Source: Chaetoderma sp. LZ-2023a | Lineage: Eukaryota > Mollusca > Caudofoveata > Chaetodermatida > Chaetodermatidae | Assembly (NCBI GenBank): GCA_034401795.1 | Contig: JAVVLW010002824.1 | Location: 62,001-126,000, forward strand | Direction: 5' to 3' | Length of the DNA: 64,000 bases | Shown here: positions 38,341 through 43,635 of the stretch, piece after piece | Layout of the letters: every line of letters begins with the position of its first letter | Position numbering within the stretch: position 1 is the first letter of the stretch | Program-made: the position numbers and the translations under genes | Notes under the pieces: generated by a model | The model's input: only the letters and a program-made list of their open reading frames with translations | The model's database searches: none | Told to the model about the DNA's origin: nothing

Positions 38341-39185
38341 ATTTGGAAGCGGCAATGATTGTATTATGCGAGATATGGCCATTGGCAAAGATACAACAGT
38401 AAACATACCTATGTAGAAATATAAATAACGCTGCAATCAGAGGAATACCCACGACACAGCCGCCGACAATGCCTCCAATTTTACCAGCTTCAAGAGGTGC
38501 GTCAGATGCTGAATTTTCAGAAATAGGCAGAGCTATAAAATGTAAATTGTGTATGGCTTGGTCGACGGAGAAAATTAAACGAACCATAAGACGAGAAAGA
38601 AACTAAAAATGCTATGATCGTTGCAACGATTAAGGCACCGTGGAGAATGAAGAATAAAAAACTTATTTCAGTTGAACGAAGTTTGCGCTACCTTCAGCTG
38701 TAGGAAAGCGTTACTCATCTTCGTCGTCGCCGACGCCGCCGTTGTCGTCGTCGTCGTCGTCGTTGTCGTCATCGTCATCGTCATCACCATATCTCGGTCT
38801 AAGGCATGTGAGATTTCTGTTTTACAAACATGCATAGTGGCATTTAATTTAATGTGATTAGCGTAGAAAACTATTACTATTGTCAATTACCTAGTCAAGC
38901 ATGCTGGAGATACGACCAACTATGTTGCACACAGAATAAAAGTGGTGGATCTAAACGTATTACATCGAGAAATGTCACCCTTAATAATCTCGCTATGCAC
39001 CTCAGTAAAGTATATAAAGAGAAAGATGAATATATTTTAGTTTATCCATTTTGCAGTTATTGACACCTTTCGTGGTGTTTTGATATTTCTAGGTAGTATG
39101 TCGTGCTAGGATATGACTACTATCAATAAGTAACTTACCAATAGTACATATAGTTTCACTATTAGCTATGTATCCATCTCGGCAC
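12425..39185 (-). CDS. Receptor-type protein tyrosine phosphatase (transmembrane, juxtamembrane and partial PTP domain)
   Basis: This host gene removes phosphate from phosphotyrosine at the cytoplasmic face of the plasma membrane. Ten exons were placed on the minus strand: from about 39185 to 39139, 38532-38409, 37214-37105, 33941-33742, 31710-31623, 19098-19022, 17544-17508, 16896-16799, 13159-13034 and 12573-12425. Each located intron has GT and AG borders and every junction phase fits, giving about 335 codons from the membrane exon on without a stop. In order it encodes a GG-rich hydrophobic span with a basic stop-transfer, a juxtamembrane linker, then PTP motifs: [50 protein letters not shown] and PVIIHC. 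The acid Asp of the WPD loop and the nucleophilic Cys are present. Upstream on the same strand are EGF exons. The 3' end of the domain lies outside what I could find. Confidence 0.9.
12600..12985. repeat. Compound trinucleotide microsatellite (CTC, ACT/CTG, ACC)
   Basis: C-rich CTC blocks, then long (ACT)n with a short (TGC)n insert, then a pure (ACC)n run to about 12985. It lies in the 460-bp intron between the 13034-13159 and 12425-12573 phosphatase exons and takes up most of it. Open frames over it are poly-Val or poly-Thr artefacts. Confidence 0.92.
13034..13159 (-). CDS. RPTP exon: QYWPD segment
   Basis: 126 bp, exactly 42 codons, phase 0 to 0. It starts [16 protein letters not shown] and ends [12 protein letters not shown]. 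This matches the central PTP-domain segment (K-C-x-x-Y-W-P ... Y-G-x-I-x-V ... x-I-R-T). Acceptor TTGCAG, donor GTATGG. Confidence 0.93.
14814..15120 (+). repeat. Short dispersed repeat with inner hairpin and TGACGTCA palindromes
   Basis: Starts with TAGCTATGCC...TCTAGCTAAGCTCC, then a hairpin (AACTAATTTGGCTGGGTGCTG ... GCGCAGTTAAATTAGTTTC), then ATTAAATAGT...AGACATA, then spaced TGATTATGACGTCA-like blocks (TGACGTCA at 15078). The same order recurs at 17.98, 20.34, 20.82 and 62.1 kb. It is probably a non-autonomous DNA element; no transposase is seen. Confidence 0.7.
16290..16500 (+). repeat. Partial copy of the TGACGTCA-bearing short repeat
   Basis: It keeps the GTTCTAGCTATGCCCCGCCC start, the CTAACTGGGGGCTATTG hairpin side and TGACGTCA at 16459, but lacks the returning hairpin arm and central block. 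Confidence 0.6.
16799..16896 (-). CDS. RPTP exon: FWRMVWQ segment
   Basis: 98 bp, phase 1 to 0. It encodes [18 protein letters not shown] and ends [15 protein letters not shown] is PTP conserved motif 6 (core hydrophobic packing), followed by the I-V-x-L-T-x-x-x-E-x-G-K stretch. Acceptor ACCAG, donor GTACTG. The ORF track through it overruns both splice sites. Confidence 0.93.
17508..17544 (-). CDS. RPTP micro-exon: [12 protein letters not shown]
   Basis: Only 37 bp, 12 codons plus one base, phase 0 to 1. It supplies [12 protein letters not shown] and, joined to the next exon, Q-G-P, which matches the conserved (F/Y)-I-A-[ST]-Q-G-P between YINAN and FWRMVW. Acceptor TTCACCAG, donor GTAACA. 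The preceding exon ends in phase 0 after INANFVP, so it fits exactly. It is too short to appear as an ORF of its own. Confidence 0.92.
17980..18690. repeat. Pair of TGACGTCA-bearing short repeats in opposite orientation
   Basis: A full forward copy at about 17980-18380, with its hairpin near 18140-18190 and TGACGTCA at 18301 and 18333, is followed by a reverse partial copy at about 18400-18690 with TGACGTCA at 18471 and GGCGGAGCTTAGCTAT near its end. Together they form an imperfect long inverted repeat in the intron between the 17508-17544 and 19022-19098 exons. Confidence 0.65.
19022..19098 (-). CDS. RPTP exon: DHTRVVL...DYINANFV
   Basis: 77 bp, phase 1 to 0. It encodes [20 protein letters not shown] then ANFVP. 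D-H-(S/T)-R-V-x-L and D-Y-I-N-A-N are conserved PTP motifs; the latter lies at the substrate-recognition loop. Acceptor TTTTACAG, donor GTAAGT. A second copy of this acceptor and of the first exon bases lies 267 bp upstream in the intron (see findings). Confidence 0.94.
19099..19900. repeat. Long polypyrimidine (+) / polypurine (gene strand) tract
   Basis: (CTTT)n, (CCCT)n, (CT)n at about 19312-19354, again (CTTT)n, then (CCCT)n and a pure (CACT)n at about 19680-19755, followed by more CT-rich sequence. It starts right at the upstream edge of the 19022-19098 exon, so most of the adjacent intron is purine-rich on the transcribed sense strand. The long open frames over it are low-complexity artefacts. 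Confidence 0.93.
19901..21369. other. Intron segment with two short-repeat copies
   Basis: There is no coding exon. Forward copies of the TGACGTCA-bearing repeat lie at about 20340-20645 and 20815-21130, with TGACGTCA at 20634 and 21099; the second lacks the returning hairpin arm. The remaining sequence is unique-looking. Confidence 0.6.
21370..22450 (-). repeat. Left arm of a large inverted repeat (CXC-motif 3' end plus tail)
   Basis: On the minus strand this reads: a cysteine motif [14 protein letters not shown] (about 22360-22400), a GAC/GTC trinucleotide run (22278-22312), then a tail in which blocks like GAGATGCCATTTACACCAATAACTAAG and AAGGTCAACGTCA recur. The same order in the opposite orientation occupies 24530-24637 plus 30108-31545, interrupted by the long-TIR element. 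It is probably the 3' end of an old transposon or gene family present twice. Confidence 0.7.
22310..22440 (-). pseudogene. CXC-type cysteine motif fragment, copy 1
   Basis: The minus strand gives [20 protein letters not shown] then QYTPAYGQ. The spacing C-x-C ... C-x-C-x4-GL-x2-x-P resembles the CXC (tesmin/TSO1-like) modules seen at the C-termini of many uncharacterised invertebrate repeat-borne proteins. Two expected cysteines read Tyr. Upstream (22520-22711, minus) an open piece contains AGQEALLKV, which may belong to the same protein; that link is only a guess. Confidence 0.45.
22451..24529. other. Centre between the inverted-repeat arms
   Basis: It contains several medium open frames (22530-22889 plus, 22520-22711 minus, 23137-23457 minus, 23942-24307 plus) with no domain I recognise. 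They may be remains of the coding part of the repeat family whose 3' ends form the arms. I do not support any of them as a functional gene. Confidence 0.4.
24528..24637 (+). pseudogene. CXC-type cysteine motif fragment, copy 2, interrupted
   Basis: The plus strand gives [20 protein letters not shown] then YPPRCEQ, clearly related to copy 1 on the other strand and slightly better preserved. It is cut at 24637 by the long-TIR element, and its continuation resumes at 30108. Copy 1 lacks that insert and so shows the empty site. Confidence 0.55.
24638..25500 (+). repeat. Left terminal inverted repeat
   Basis: Subrepeats of the type ATGATTGATGTGTATA...GAGGTCAAGTG near the tip, a C-run (25121-25131), then GGCAGTCATTTAATTTT, ACATGCATGCCAAAATGCATGC and GCCGCATGTTGCAGATATGCGG. 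Each has its reverse complement in the right arm in the opposite order. Confidence 0.82.
25672..26195 (+). CDS. Acidic open frames inside the long-TIR element
   Basis: An open frame at 25672-26064 (130 aa) starts [16 protein letters not shown], continues with a Glu/Asp/Ser-rich segment (about residues 18-65), then a less biased part ([15 protein letters not shown]) and a mixed end. A second open frame at 26010-26195 overlaps it and ends in an Asp-rich tail before a stop. I recognise no domain. Acidic low-complexity stretches are common at termini of transposon proteins, and the position inside a TIR element suggests it belongs to that element. It could also be the remnant of a captured host sequence. 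Confidence 0.3.
26300..27300 (+). promoter_or_regulatory. Promoter- and polyA-bearing segment, LTR-like
   Basis: TATAAA at 26913-26918 and TATATAA at 26934-26940 precede, by about 140 bp, AATAAA at 27075-27080 and a following GT/T-rich stretch. A TATA box followed closely by a polyadenylation signal is the layout of a short LTR. I cannot define the ends or find a partner copy, so this may equally be a chance combination or a cis-region of the TIR element. Confidence 0.3.
27540..27830. repeat. GTG/GGT-rich array 1
   Basis: About 290 bp of GGTGGT, GTTGGTGGT and GGCTGGTGG variants. It ends in GTGGCCACAATGTCTAGACA, the same sequence that ends array 2, so the two are copies of one unit. The long open frames on both strands are artefacts of the repeat. 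G-runs on the plus strand could fold into quadruplexes. Confidence 0.88.
28136..28430. repeat. GTG/GGT-rich array 2
   Basis: A second GGTGGT-rich stretch of about the same length, followed by CACAATGTCTAGACAAATGG and a block (GCCAGCCAATGATAATTTTT ... TCTTCTCTTGGTCTGCAAATGG) that also follows array 1 and recurs near 13.9 kb. Confidence 0.88.
29150..30107 (-). repeat. Right terminal inverted repeat with nested duplication
   Basis: Reverse-complement partner of 24638-25500. The inner part is duplicated: CATGTTGCCGC...GCAGCCGCCTG...GACTGCCACTTTAAAGACC occurs at about 29180-29280 and again at about 29565-29660. Between them is a 21-bp tandem repeat (ATGCGGCTGCAAATCCGCAA type, 29409-29513). The tip holds four TGACCTC...ATATACACACCAATCAT subrepeats. 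Confidence 0.8.
30108..31545 (+). repeat. Right arm of the large inverted repeat (continuation after the insertion)
   Basis: Begins with GCCTTAATGGGCCACGATTT, matching GCCTTAGTCGGCCCGATTGT of the other arm, then a (CTG)n run (30139-30195) with GATGAC repeats to 30245, then a tail with TTGACCTTGA-type blocks. Near 31420-31530 it matches the outer end of the left arm (GCCATTTTGGATTTGAGCC, then TTTTCCCAT). A segment at about 30760-31180 has no clear partner in the left arm. Confidence 0.68.
30139..30245. repeat. (CTG)n with (GAT/GAC) extension
   Basis: About 19 CTG triplets in an almost pure run, then GATGATGACGACGATGATG-type triplets. It corresponds to the (GTC)n run at 22278-22312 in the opposite arm. 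Confidence 0.93.
31623..31710 (-). CDS. RPTP exon: start of the PTP domain
   Basis: 88 bp, 29 codons plus one base, phase 0 to 1. It encodes [20 protein letters not shown] then KSRYLNIYA. It joins E-Y-E of the upstream exon to give the usual E-(E/Y)-x-x-L-P entry, and its last base completes Tyr of AYDHTRVVL. K-S-R-Y replaces the usual K-N-R-Y. Acceptor CATTCAG, donor GTATGT. Confidence 0.92.
31798..31892. repeat. (CTG)n and G-run
   Basis: About nine CTG triplets followed by CTA variants (31798-31858), then an 11-13 base G homopolymer near 31876-31888. Intronic. Confidence 0.9.
32287..32640. repeat. Large CTG/CTA trinucleotide array
   Basis: About 350 bp of CTG with ACT, CGG and TTG variants, one of three CTG arrays within 2.5 kb of the same intron. 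Leu-rich and Ser-rich open frames over it are artefacts. Confidence 0.93.
32641..33741. other. Intron, AT-rich, no gene seen
   Basis: There is no exon or recognisable mobile element. The small open frame at 32683-32892 has no domain and is preceded by nothing that supports expression. Confidence 0.5.
33742..33941 (-). CDS. RPTP juxtamembrane exon
   Basis: 200 bp, 66 codons after a split one, phase 1 to 0. It opens [20 protein letters not shown], is rich in acidic residues, and ends [20 protein letters not shown] then AEYE. The I-x-V-x-x-L-x-x-Y-V ... G-L-x-x-E-(Y/F) pattern is the usual helix just before an RPTP catalytic domain. Acceptor TGTCTAG, donor GTGTGC. Confidence 0.92.
33990..34335 (+). 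repeat. Diverged copy of the TGACGTCA-bearing short repeat
   Basis: Contains TGACGTCA at 34070, AGTACGAATTGTATGTCTTTA, TTATTAAATA, and the GCCGTAATTGATAATGGCGT block. The first part is in reverse and the second in forward orientation, so two partial copies may meet here. Confidence 0.5.
34336..34969. other. Intron, no gene seen
   Basis: Overlapping short frames on both strands (34453-34674 and 34463-34708) have no recognisable domain. Nothing else was identified. Confidence 0.45.
34970..37015 (+). mobile_element. Degraded, 5'-truncated non-LTR retrotransposon (jockey/I-like, with RNase H region)
   Basis: The plus strand keeps RT text: [11 protein letters not shown] (about 35005), [20 protein letters not shown] (about 35107-35166), [12 protein letters not shown] (35233-35268, in another frame), NGVPQGGVL (about 35370) and FINDMIK (about 35420). 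Next comes [16 protein letters not shown] (about 35540), then the region after the palm, an RNase H-like part ([13 protein letters not shown] near 36197; QWIPSHCKI near 36520) and a C-terminal zinc-like [14 protein letters not shown] (about 36815-36855). Roughly 90 residues including the Y-x-D-D box are missing between FINDMIK and YLGV. Several stops and frame changes also occur, so it is dead. It lies in the intron between the 33742-33941 and 37105-37214 phosphatase exons, opposite to the gene. Confidence 0.88.
36137..36751 (+). pseudogene. RNase H-like domain remnant of the LINE
   Basis: An open piece at 36137-36379 holds the first catalytic Asp motif (H-A-F-T-D-G-S-A) and the second block with Glu ([11 protein letters not shown]). 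A second piece at 36467-36751 holds the [12 protein letters not shown] end. A stop after STD (36379) and another before the second piece divide it. The order matches type I RNase H domains of I/jockey-group LINEs. Confidence 0.8.
37105..37214 (-). CDS. RPTP exon: basic juxtamembrane segment
   Basis: 110 bp, phase 2 to 1, 36 full codons. It starts [18 protein letters not shown] and ends [10 protein letters not shown]. Directly after the membrane span it adds the basic stop-transfer. The two split codons give Arg (AG|G) and Asp (G|AT) at its borders, which fits both neighbours. Acceptor ATAACAG, donor GTGAGT. Its GAGGAG start lies 22 bp from an (AAT)n microsatellite in the upstream intron. Confidence 0.88.
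37233..37350. repeat. (AAT)n then (GGT)n microsatellite
   Basis: About 14 AAT triplets (37233-37275) followed by a GGT/GTG-rich run to about 37346. It sits just upstream, in the gene sense, of the 37105-37214 exon and replaces the usual polypyrimidine region beyond the first 20 bases. Confidence 0.92.
37915..37995. repeat. (CACG)n / (GCAC)n microsatellite
   Basis: A tetranucleotide run of about 16 units with a C-run in front (37900-37911) and CA dinucleotides at both edges. Alternating purine-pyrimidine sequence could adopt Z-form. Intronic. Confidence 0.93.
38198..38342. repeat. (GAT)n microsatellite with internal duplication
   Basis: GATGAT runs separated by two copies of GGTGATGGTGACGACGATGG-like sequence, so a block of about 55 bp was duplicated. 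It lies 67 bp past the donor of the transmembrane exon. Confidence 0.92.
38409..38532 (-). CDS. RPTP transmembrane exon
   Basis: 124 bp, phase 1 to 2. It encodes [20 protein letters not shown], followed by the hydrophobic span [19 protein letters not shown] and His-Arg. The G-K-I-G-G-I-V-G-G start is typical of single-pass receptor membrane exons. Acceptor TTTATAG, donor GTATGT. Joined to the upstream exon, the split codon is Ala. Confidence 0.93.
38715..38790. repeat. (CGT)n/(CATCGT)n microsatellite
   Basis: A CGTCGT run with CATCGT and CCGCCGTTG variants, in the intron between the transmembrane exon and the last ectodomain exon. Confidence 0.9.
39139..39185 (-). CDS. RPTP last ectodomain exon (partial, EGF-like end)
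   Basis: The minus strand reads [17 protein letters not shown] and ends in a split codon at GTAAGT, phase 1, which fits the transmembrane exon (G|CT, Ala). G-C-x2-G-Y ... C is the C-terminal pattern of the eight-Cys EGF modules found in the array. The first half of the module is not recognisable, because sequence above about 39190 resembles Polinton polymerase on the other strand. The minus-strand frame stays open to 39331, so the true acceptor could lie inside element-derived DNA. The upstream limit given is approximate. Confidence 0.6.
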
Positions 39186-39189
39186 CCGG

Positions 39190-40555
39190 ATGCTCTGTAC
39201 TTGTCTACGATGTCTAAAGAGATGCCATGTGGTAAGGAGACAGTACAGCAGTGGTCCGGTGCTAGCGACGTAGCACGATTTAAGAAGGATCTGCTGGCTG
39301 ACCACTGGTTCGGTTTCGCTGAAGTGGACATAGAGGTTCCTAAGGCACTGTGGGCGAAGTTCGAGGAAATGCCACCTCTCTTCTACAACAGAGAGATTCC
39401 AGCTGAGGCAGTATCTGTTGAGATGCTCACATACCTAGAGAAAACAGGTAGGAAACGTCCCACAACCAGTAAACTAGTCGGCGCACTCTCAGCCAAAGGA
39501 AGCTCTTGTATGCACCGTCACTCAAGTGGTACCTCGCCCATGGGCTAGAGATTACAGCTGTCTACCGGACAATAGACTACAAGCCGCAGAGACCCTTTGA
39601 ATGGTTTGTGAACAATGTTACCAATGCTCGTCGTACAGGAGATGTTGATAAGAGCAAAGTGCTCTTGGCAGATCTGTTCAAGCTACTAGGCAGCAGTGCT
39701 TAAGGCAAGCTCATCGAGGCTCTAGAGCGTCACAGCAACAGGACCTTCACCAAGGATGAGCGAGCGGTGGATAGAGCCCTCCGCAGTGCATGGTTCGAGG
39801 ATCTCGAGGAGATTGGCGAGTCCTACGAGCTCCAGAGTCGCAAGGCCAAAATCACCATTCGTCACCCCTTCCAGGTGGGGATAGCCGTATACGAGCTCGC
39901 GAAGCTGCGGATGCTGGAGTTCTACTACGACTTCCTGGATCACTATGTGCCTCGTGACAGCTTCGAGTACCTCCAGATGGACACAGACTCTGCGTACATC
40001 GCAATAGCTGCCTCCAGCCTCGACGAAGTCATTCGCCCTGAGATGCGAGCAGAGTATGAGGCTCATAAGCGGGAGTGGCTAGCTTGGGACAAGTTGTCTG
40101 GACGGACTCCGGGACTGTTCAAGCTCGAGTTCGAAGGCAACCGTGGTATCGCTCTCTGTTCCAAGTGCTACTACGTGGAGAGCCTCGCTGGGAAGGTGAA
40201 ATGCTCAGCCAAAGGTATGTCTAAGCGTCAGAACGATGTCTCTTGGCAGAGGTTCTTCAGTGCCCTAAACGGTAGCGTGGACAGAGCTACAAACCGAGGC
40301 CTTCGCATGCGCAACCAGGGCATGGTGACGTATGAACAGGAAAAACTCGGGCTCTCAGCATACTACGATAAGTGGCATGTGTTGCCAGATGGTGTCCATA
40401 CAGAGCCAAGCGGACAATGGGTTCTCATCGTGTATACTGGGTCGAATGACCGTCAGGCAGTCCTTCCGAGGATCAGTGCGGTGCGATGTCGCAGGTTCAA
40501 CGGCCCCATCCGGATGTTGCACATACTGCAGCATGTTTACGGTCTGGGTATATAG
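39190..40555 (+). pseudogene. Family B DNA polymerase region (Polinton fossil)
   Basis: Recognisable blocks are WFGFAEVDIEVPKALWAKFE (about 39310) with EMPPLFYNREIP, the palm motif LQMDTDSAYIAI (about 39970-40005), and GLFKLEFEGNRGIALCSKCY (about 40110-40170). D-T-D-S is the metal-binding catalytic motif of family B polymerases, and the E-M-P-P-L-F region is common to Polinton/adintovirus polymerases. Only the C-terminal part is present, and it is broken. Confidence 0.88.
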
Positions 40556-40573
40556 AGGGGTTACACGGCTGCC

Positions 40574-41173
40574 ATGTTTGGTAAAGTTCTCCAGCAGATT
40601 CTCTATAGGCAGCAGGACAAGTCGGTACGACAGTCGGCACGACAGCCACGGCGTGCACTGTCCCACTGTGACAGGGTCCGAGGCCTGCTTCGTGACATCA
40701 ACATTATCCACGAGCGAGTCACGGTTACACCGCCGACGGATGCGGAGATACTGGCCGCCATAGAGGAAGGAGCGCCAGCTCGTAGTACAAAAGAAGTCCT
40801 GACTCGGATAATCTACCGGAAGTTTGACAGCACCCAGGGTAGGCCACTAAACCTACCTGTGGACCAAACCAACAGTCCTGTTATTCTAGCTCTCCAAAAG
40901 GCGAGGGCCGACCCCAAAGATATCTTAACGGTCGGGAAGTGGGCTGCCGTATTTAGCCTCGATAGCCAGGAAGAGCGAGAGATGCTGGATAGCCTCCAGT
41001 CTGGAGCAAACAACTACTTCAGGGAGGAGGTCAGTGCCGCTGTAGTGGAGAACCATGACACTGGTCATGCAAAAGGTACTCAAGAGGGGTTCACTGTTGG
41101 CCGCAAGGAGGCTGTTGAGAATATCTTCAATGAAAGAGGGCGTGGGAGATTACGAAGTTCCTCAAGCTTCTGA
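40574..41173 (+). CDS. Unknown gene of the Polinton fossil
   Basis: A 199-residue open stretch starting MFGKVLQQILYRQQDKSV, 19 bp after the polymerase end. It is polar, with an Arg/Gln-rich start and a moderately helical middle (SLDSQEEREMLDSLQSGANN). Its end runs into the 21-bp minisatellite (RLRSSSSF). I do not recognise it. The position next to the polymerase and the same strand suggest it belongs to the element. Confidence 0.5.
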   Translation: MFGKVLQQILYRQQDKSVRQSARQPRRALSHCDRVRGLLRDINIIHERVTVTPPTDAEILAAIEEGAPARSTKEVLTRIIYRKFDSTQGRPLNLPVDQTNSPVILALQKARADPKDILTVGKWAAVFSLDSQEEREMLDSLQSGANNYFREEVSAAVVENHDTGHAKGTQEGFTVGRKEAVENIFNERGRGRLRSSSSF

Positions 41174-41560
41174 CGAAGTTCCTCAAGCTTCTGACGAAGT
41201 TCCTCCAGGCTTCTGACGAAGTTCCTCAAGCTTCTGACGAAGTTCCTCAGGCTTCTGACGAAGTTCCTCAAGCTTCTGACGAAGGCCCTCAAGCTTCCGA
41301 CGAAGTTCCTCAAGCTTCTGACGAAGTTCCTCCAGGCTTCTGACGAAGTTCTTCAAGCTTCTGACGAAGTTCCTCAAGCTTCTGACGAAGTTCCTCGAGC
41401 TTCTGACGAAGTTCCTCAGGCTTCTGACGAAGTTCCTCAAGCTTCTGACGAAGTTCCTCAAGCTTCTGACGAAGTTCTTCAAGCTTCTGACGAAGTTCCT
41501 CCAGGCTTCTGACGAAGTTCCTCAAGCTTCTGACGAAGTAGCGGACGAAGTTCCTCAGCC
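41150..41560. repeat. 21-bp minisatellite encoding heptads
   Basis: About 19 tandem units of GAAGTTCCTCAAGCTTCTGAC with few variants (CAGGCTTC, CTCGAGC) and occasional 22-bp units. Twenty-one bases are seven codons. On the minus strand the unit reads LEELRQK (or LRNFVRS in another frame), the first being a strong coiled-coil heptad. It sits between the plus-strand and minus-strand gene blocks of the Polinton fossil. Confidence 0.95.
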
Positions 41561-41639
41561 TTCTGATGAACGAAAAAAGTTGCGGCCGACAGTCTGTCAG
41601 CGATGACGCGTAGAGCAGGCTAGTTTCCTGGCTGGATTC

Positions 41640-42270
41640 AGCTTGTAGGTGAAGGTCTGCGCCTTTTCCAGAGAGGGCTTGAAGTGTGACAGCTCACCTG
41701 TCTCCTTGTTGCTAAAGATGAAGCGGTACAGCTCAGCTGCCCGCTGTACACCTGTGATAAAAAAAACCTTTGGGCTCCTTGAGGGTTAGCCTGTCGTATA
41801 TGGTCTCGAGCAGGGCACGTCCACACTTGGAGCTGAAGTATAGCAACCGGGCATTGTGGCGGATGTCCGGGGAGATCTCGCGGGTATACTTTTGAAAGAG
41901 GATGAAGACAGTTATCTTTGTGTGCCGGATGCGCCTGGTGATGTTGCTGAGGTAGGTGACTGTCTTCTGGTCCATTGCAGGGTCATCGATAACTAGAACA
42001 AGGGGTTATGTCAGTCAGGCTGCCAGCAGCTTCTCCATAAGGGCTTGCAGGTTCTGCGTCTTGGTGATTGGACCATTGCACCATTGATCATTACTGTCAA
42101 CCGCCTCAGCGGCAGAGTCAGACACCAGAAGGATGTATTGAGAGTGTAGATGTTCGGCCAGAAGAGCCCGCAGCAAGATGTTTTCCCCGTGGCCTGACGG
42201 GGCAATGATCAGCACCACCTGGCCAGCATCGGCTGGCCTACTGTCGAATGGTACAGACATGGCCAATGGA
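41640..42270 (-). pseudogene. Packaging-ATPase-like region (Polinton fossil)
   Basis: The minus strand has a Walker A-like block VVLIIAPSGHGENILLRALL (about 42160-42220). A Walker B-like LVIDDPAMDQ (about 41960-41990) and a later R-x-x-x-T-x-F-I-L-F-Q-K segment (about 41890-41930) follow. This order resembles the A32/FtsK-HerA ATPases that pack DNA in Polintons and related viruses. The region is broken. Confidence 0.72.
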
Positions 42271-42455
42271 ATAGGTAACAGTGCTCAGTGTACTTGCCCT
42301 CTCTGCAGGGCCACGCCTTGTGGGCGGTCCACCATTCCTGGGTATTGACAATCCTCAGGCAGCGTGTTCGACTATGGGCTACACACCGCCCTCCGGCACG
42401 CCATGCCTCATATTTTGCAGGGGTCTCGTCATCCATCTCTCACTATTCAGAGTGG

Positions 42456-42975
42456 TTAAACATAGGCGACGATGATCTCAGCCATTGCACTCGTTGCTAG
42501 CCCTAGAACCGCGGCCTCCATTAGTGTAACACATTCACCCATGATCTTGGCAGCGGCAGTGTAGACGGCACCACTGAGGGCGATCTTTGGGATGGGGTGA
42601 GTTATTCCGAGACAGTGGCTGGCCACCCCACTCACCACGGTAGCGAGGACAGCCGCAGTGAAGGCAGGAAGAACCTCATTTCCCCCTGTCATCTTCACCA
42701 CGGCCACAATCGCCGCCACGTTACTGGCGACATGGACTGCCAGAGGCTTTGCTTTGGTCAGTAACTTCTGTGTCTTGGTTCGCAGCAGGTTCTCCACCTT
42801 CTGAAGACTCGCCTGGCTCGCGGGCAGTTGCTTCACGATCTGTACCGTTGACGTCATTGTTTACACCCTGAGTATACAACGCAGTTAAACGTCTGTGTTC
42901 CCTGTCGAGTGAGCTAGTAAGATCTTCCCAGTCTGCATCTGCCAGGTGTCCGGGTTGGTACTCAGGAATATTCAT
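42456..42975 (-). CDS. Two overlapping small minus-strand genes, one hydrophobic (Polinton fossil)
   Basis: At 42721-42975 lies an 84-residue polar protein beginning MNIPEYQPGHLADADWEDL. At 42456-42857 lies a 133-residue protein beginning MTSTVQIVKQLPASQASLQK with several Ala/Val-rich hydrophobic segments (PLAVHVASNVAAIVAVV; VLPAFTAAVLATVVSGVA; AAVLGLATSAMAEIIVAYV), so probably a membrane protein. They overlap in different frames. Their roles are unknown; minor virion proteins of Polintons and adintoviruses are often small and hydrophobic. Confidence 0.5.
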
Positions 42976-43048
42976 TTCTCTATTGAGACATCTTAAACAT
43001 GTCCAGGCTCACGCTATGCGAGAAGTACTATCAGGTCTTCCGTAACAT

Positions 43049-43621
43049 CTAGTTTTTTAACTCCTCCATATCAACCCGCCCGATGGAGCCTTTGAGGTAT
43101 TGCTGTCGCACTTTAGGTTTCTCCATGCGGTACAGGGCTTGGACCTTAAATATATGGCGGTACTCTTCATCAGTGACCTGGCCATCCTCGAGAGCTTTGC
43201 TGACAGACTCGTCGATAGTCAGTAGCATACACTGTGCTAGTGTCACGTACTTAGCATGCTTCTCCAACCTCCTTGTGATCTGCCGCTGCCCCACCCCCAA
43301 GCCTGTGGCCAAGACAGTGGCGGCTAGTGTCACGCCACCCAGCGGGATGGCGACGAGGGTACCCACCCCTGTAGCGAGAGTGGCCACAGCTGCCACACCA
43401 GTACTGGCTCCAATCACACCTGCAGCAGTGGCTGTACGCGCGAGGGCGTTGTAGGCTGTCTTATATCGACTACGTGTTCTGCCGTACTCTTCCGCCTCAT
43501 GGACGAGATTCTGCCTGATGGTATCTATCTGCTGGAGTCGCCAGCCATGGATGGTACCGCCCTCGTCAGCTGTCAGGGAGGGGTATATTTCTGGTTGCTT
43601 CCGCCACTCTGATTTTGCCAT
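43049..43621 (-). CDS. Hydrophobic-centre protein of the Polinton fossil
   Basis: A 190-residue open frame starting MAKSEWRKQPEIYPSLTADE. A polar N-terminus leads into a Gly/Ala/Val-rich centre (about residues 60-105: TAAGVIGASTGVAAVATLAT, then GVGTLVAIPLGGVTLAATVL), followed by a charged end. A glycine-rich hydrophobic core of this type suggests a membrane-inserting or virion-membrane protein. The family is not recognised. It is the best-preserved frame of the minus-strand block. Confidence 0.55.
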   Translation of the reverse strand: MAKSEWRKQPEIYPSLTADEGGTIHGWRLQQIDTIRQNLVHEAEEYGRTRSRYKTAYNALARTATAAGVIGASTGVAAVATLATGVGTLVAIPLGGVTLAATVLATGLGVGQRQITRRLEKHAKYVTLAQCMLLTIDESVSKALEDGQVTDEEYRHIFKVQALYRMEKPKVRQQYLKGSIGRVDMEELKN

Positions 43622-43635
43622 AGTATACCTAGAGA

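Noticed and set aside
38174-38587. A 137-aa minus-strand frame with a His-rich end
   Set aside because: The transmembrane exon ends at 38409 with GTATGT. The His-rich part is the (GAT)n microsatellite in the intron.
40332-40763. Second plus-strand frame overlapping the polymerase end and the next gene, and its antisense 40355-40711
   Set aside because: Shadow frames of the two better-supported Polinton genes; composition is not protein-like.
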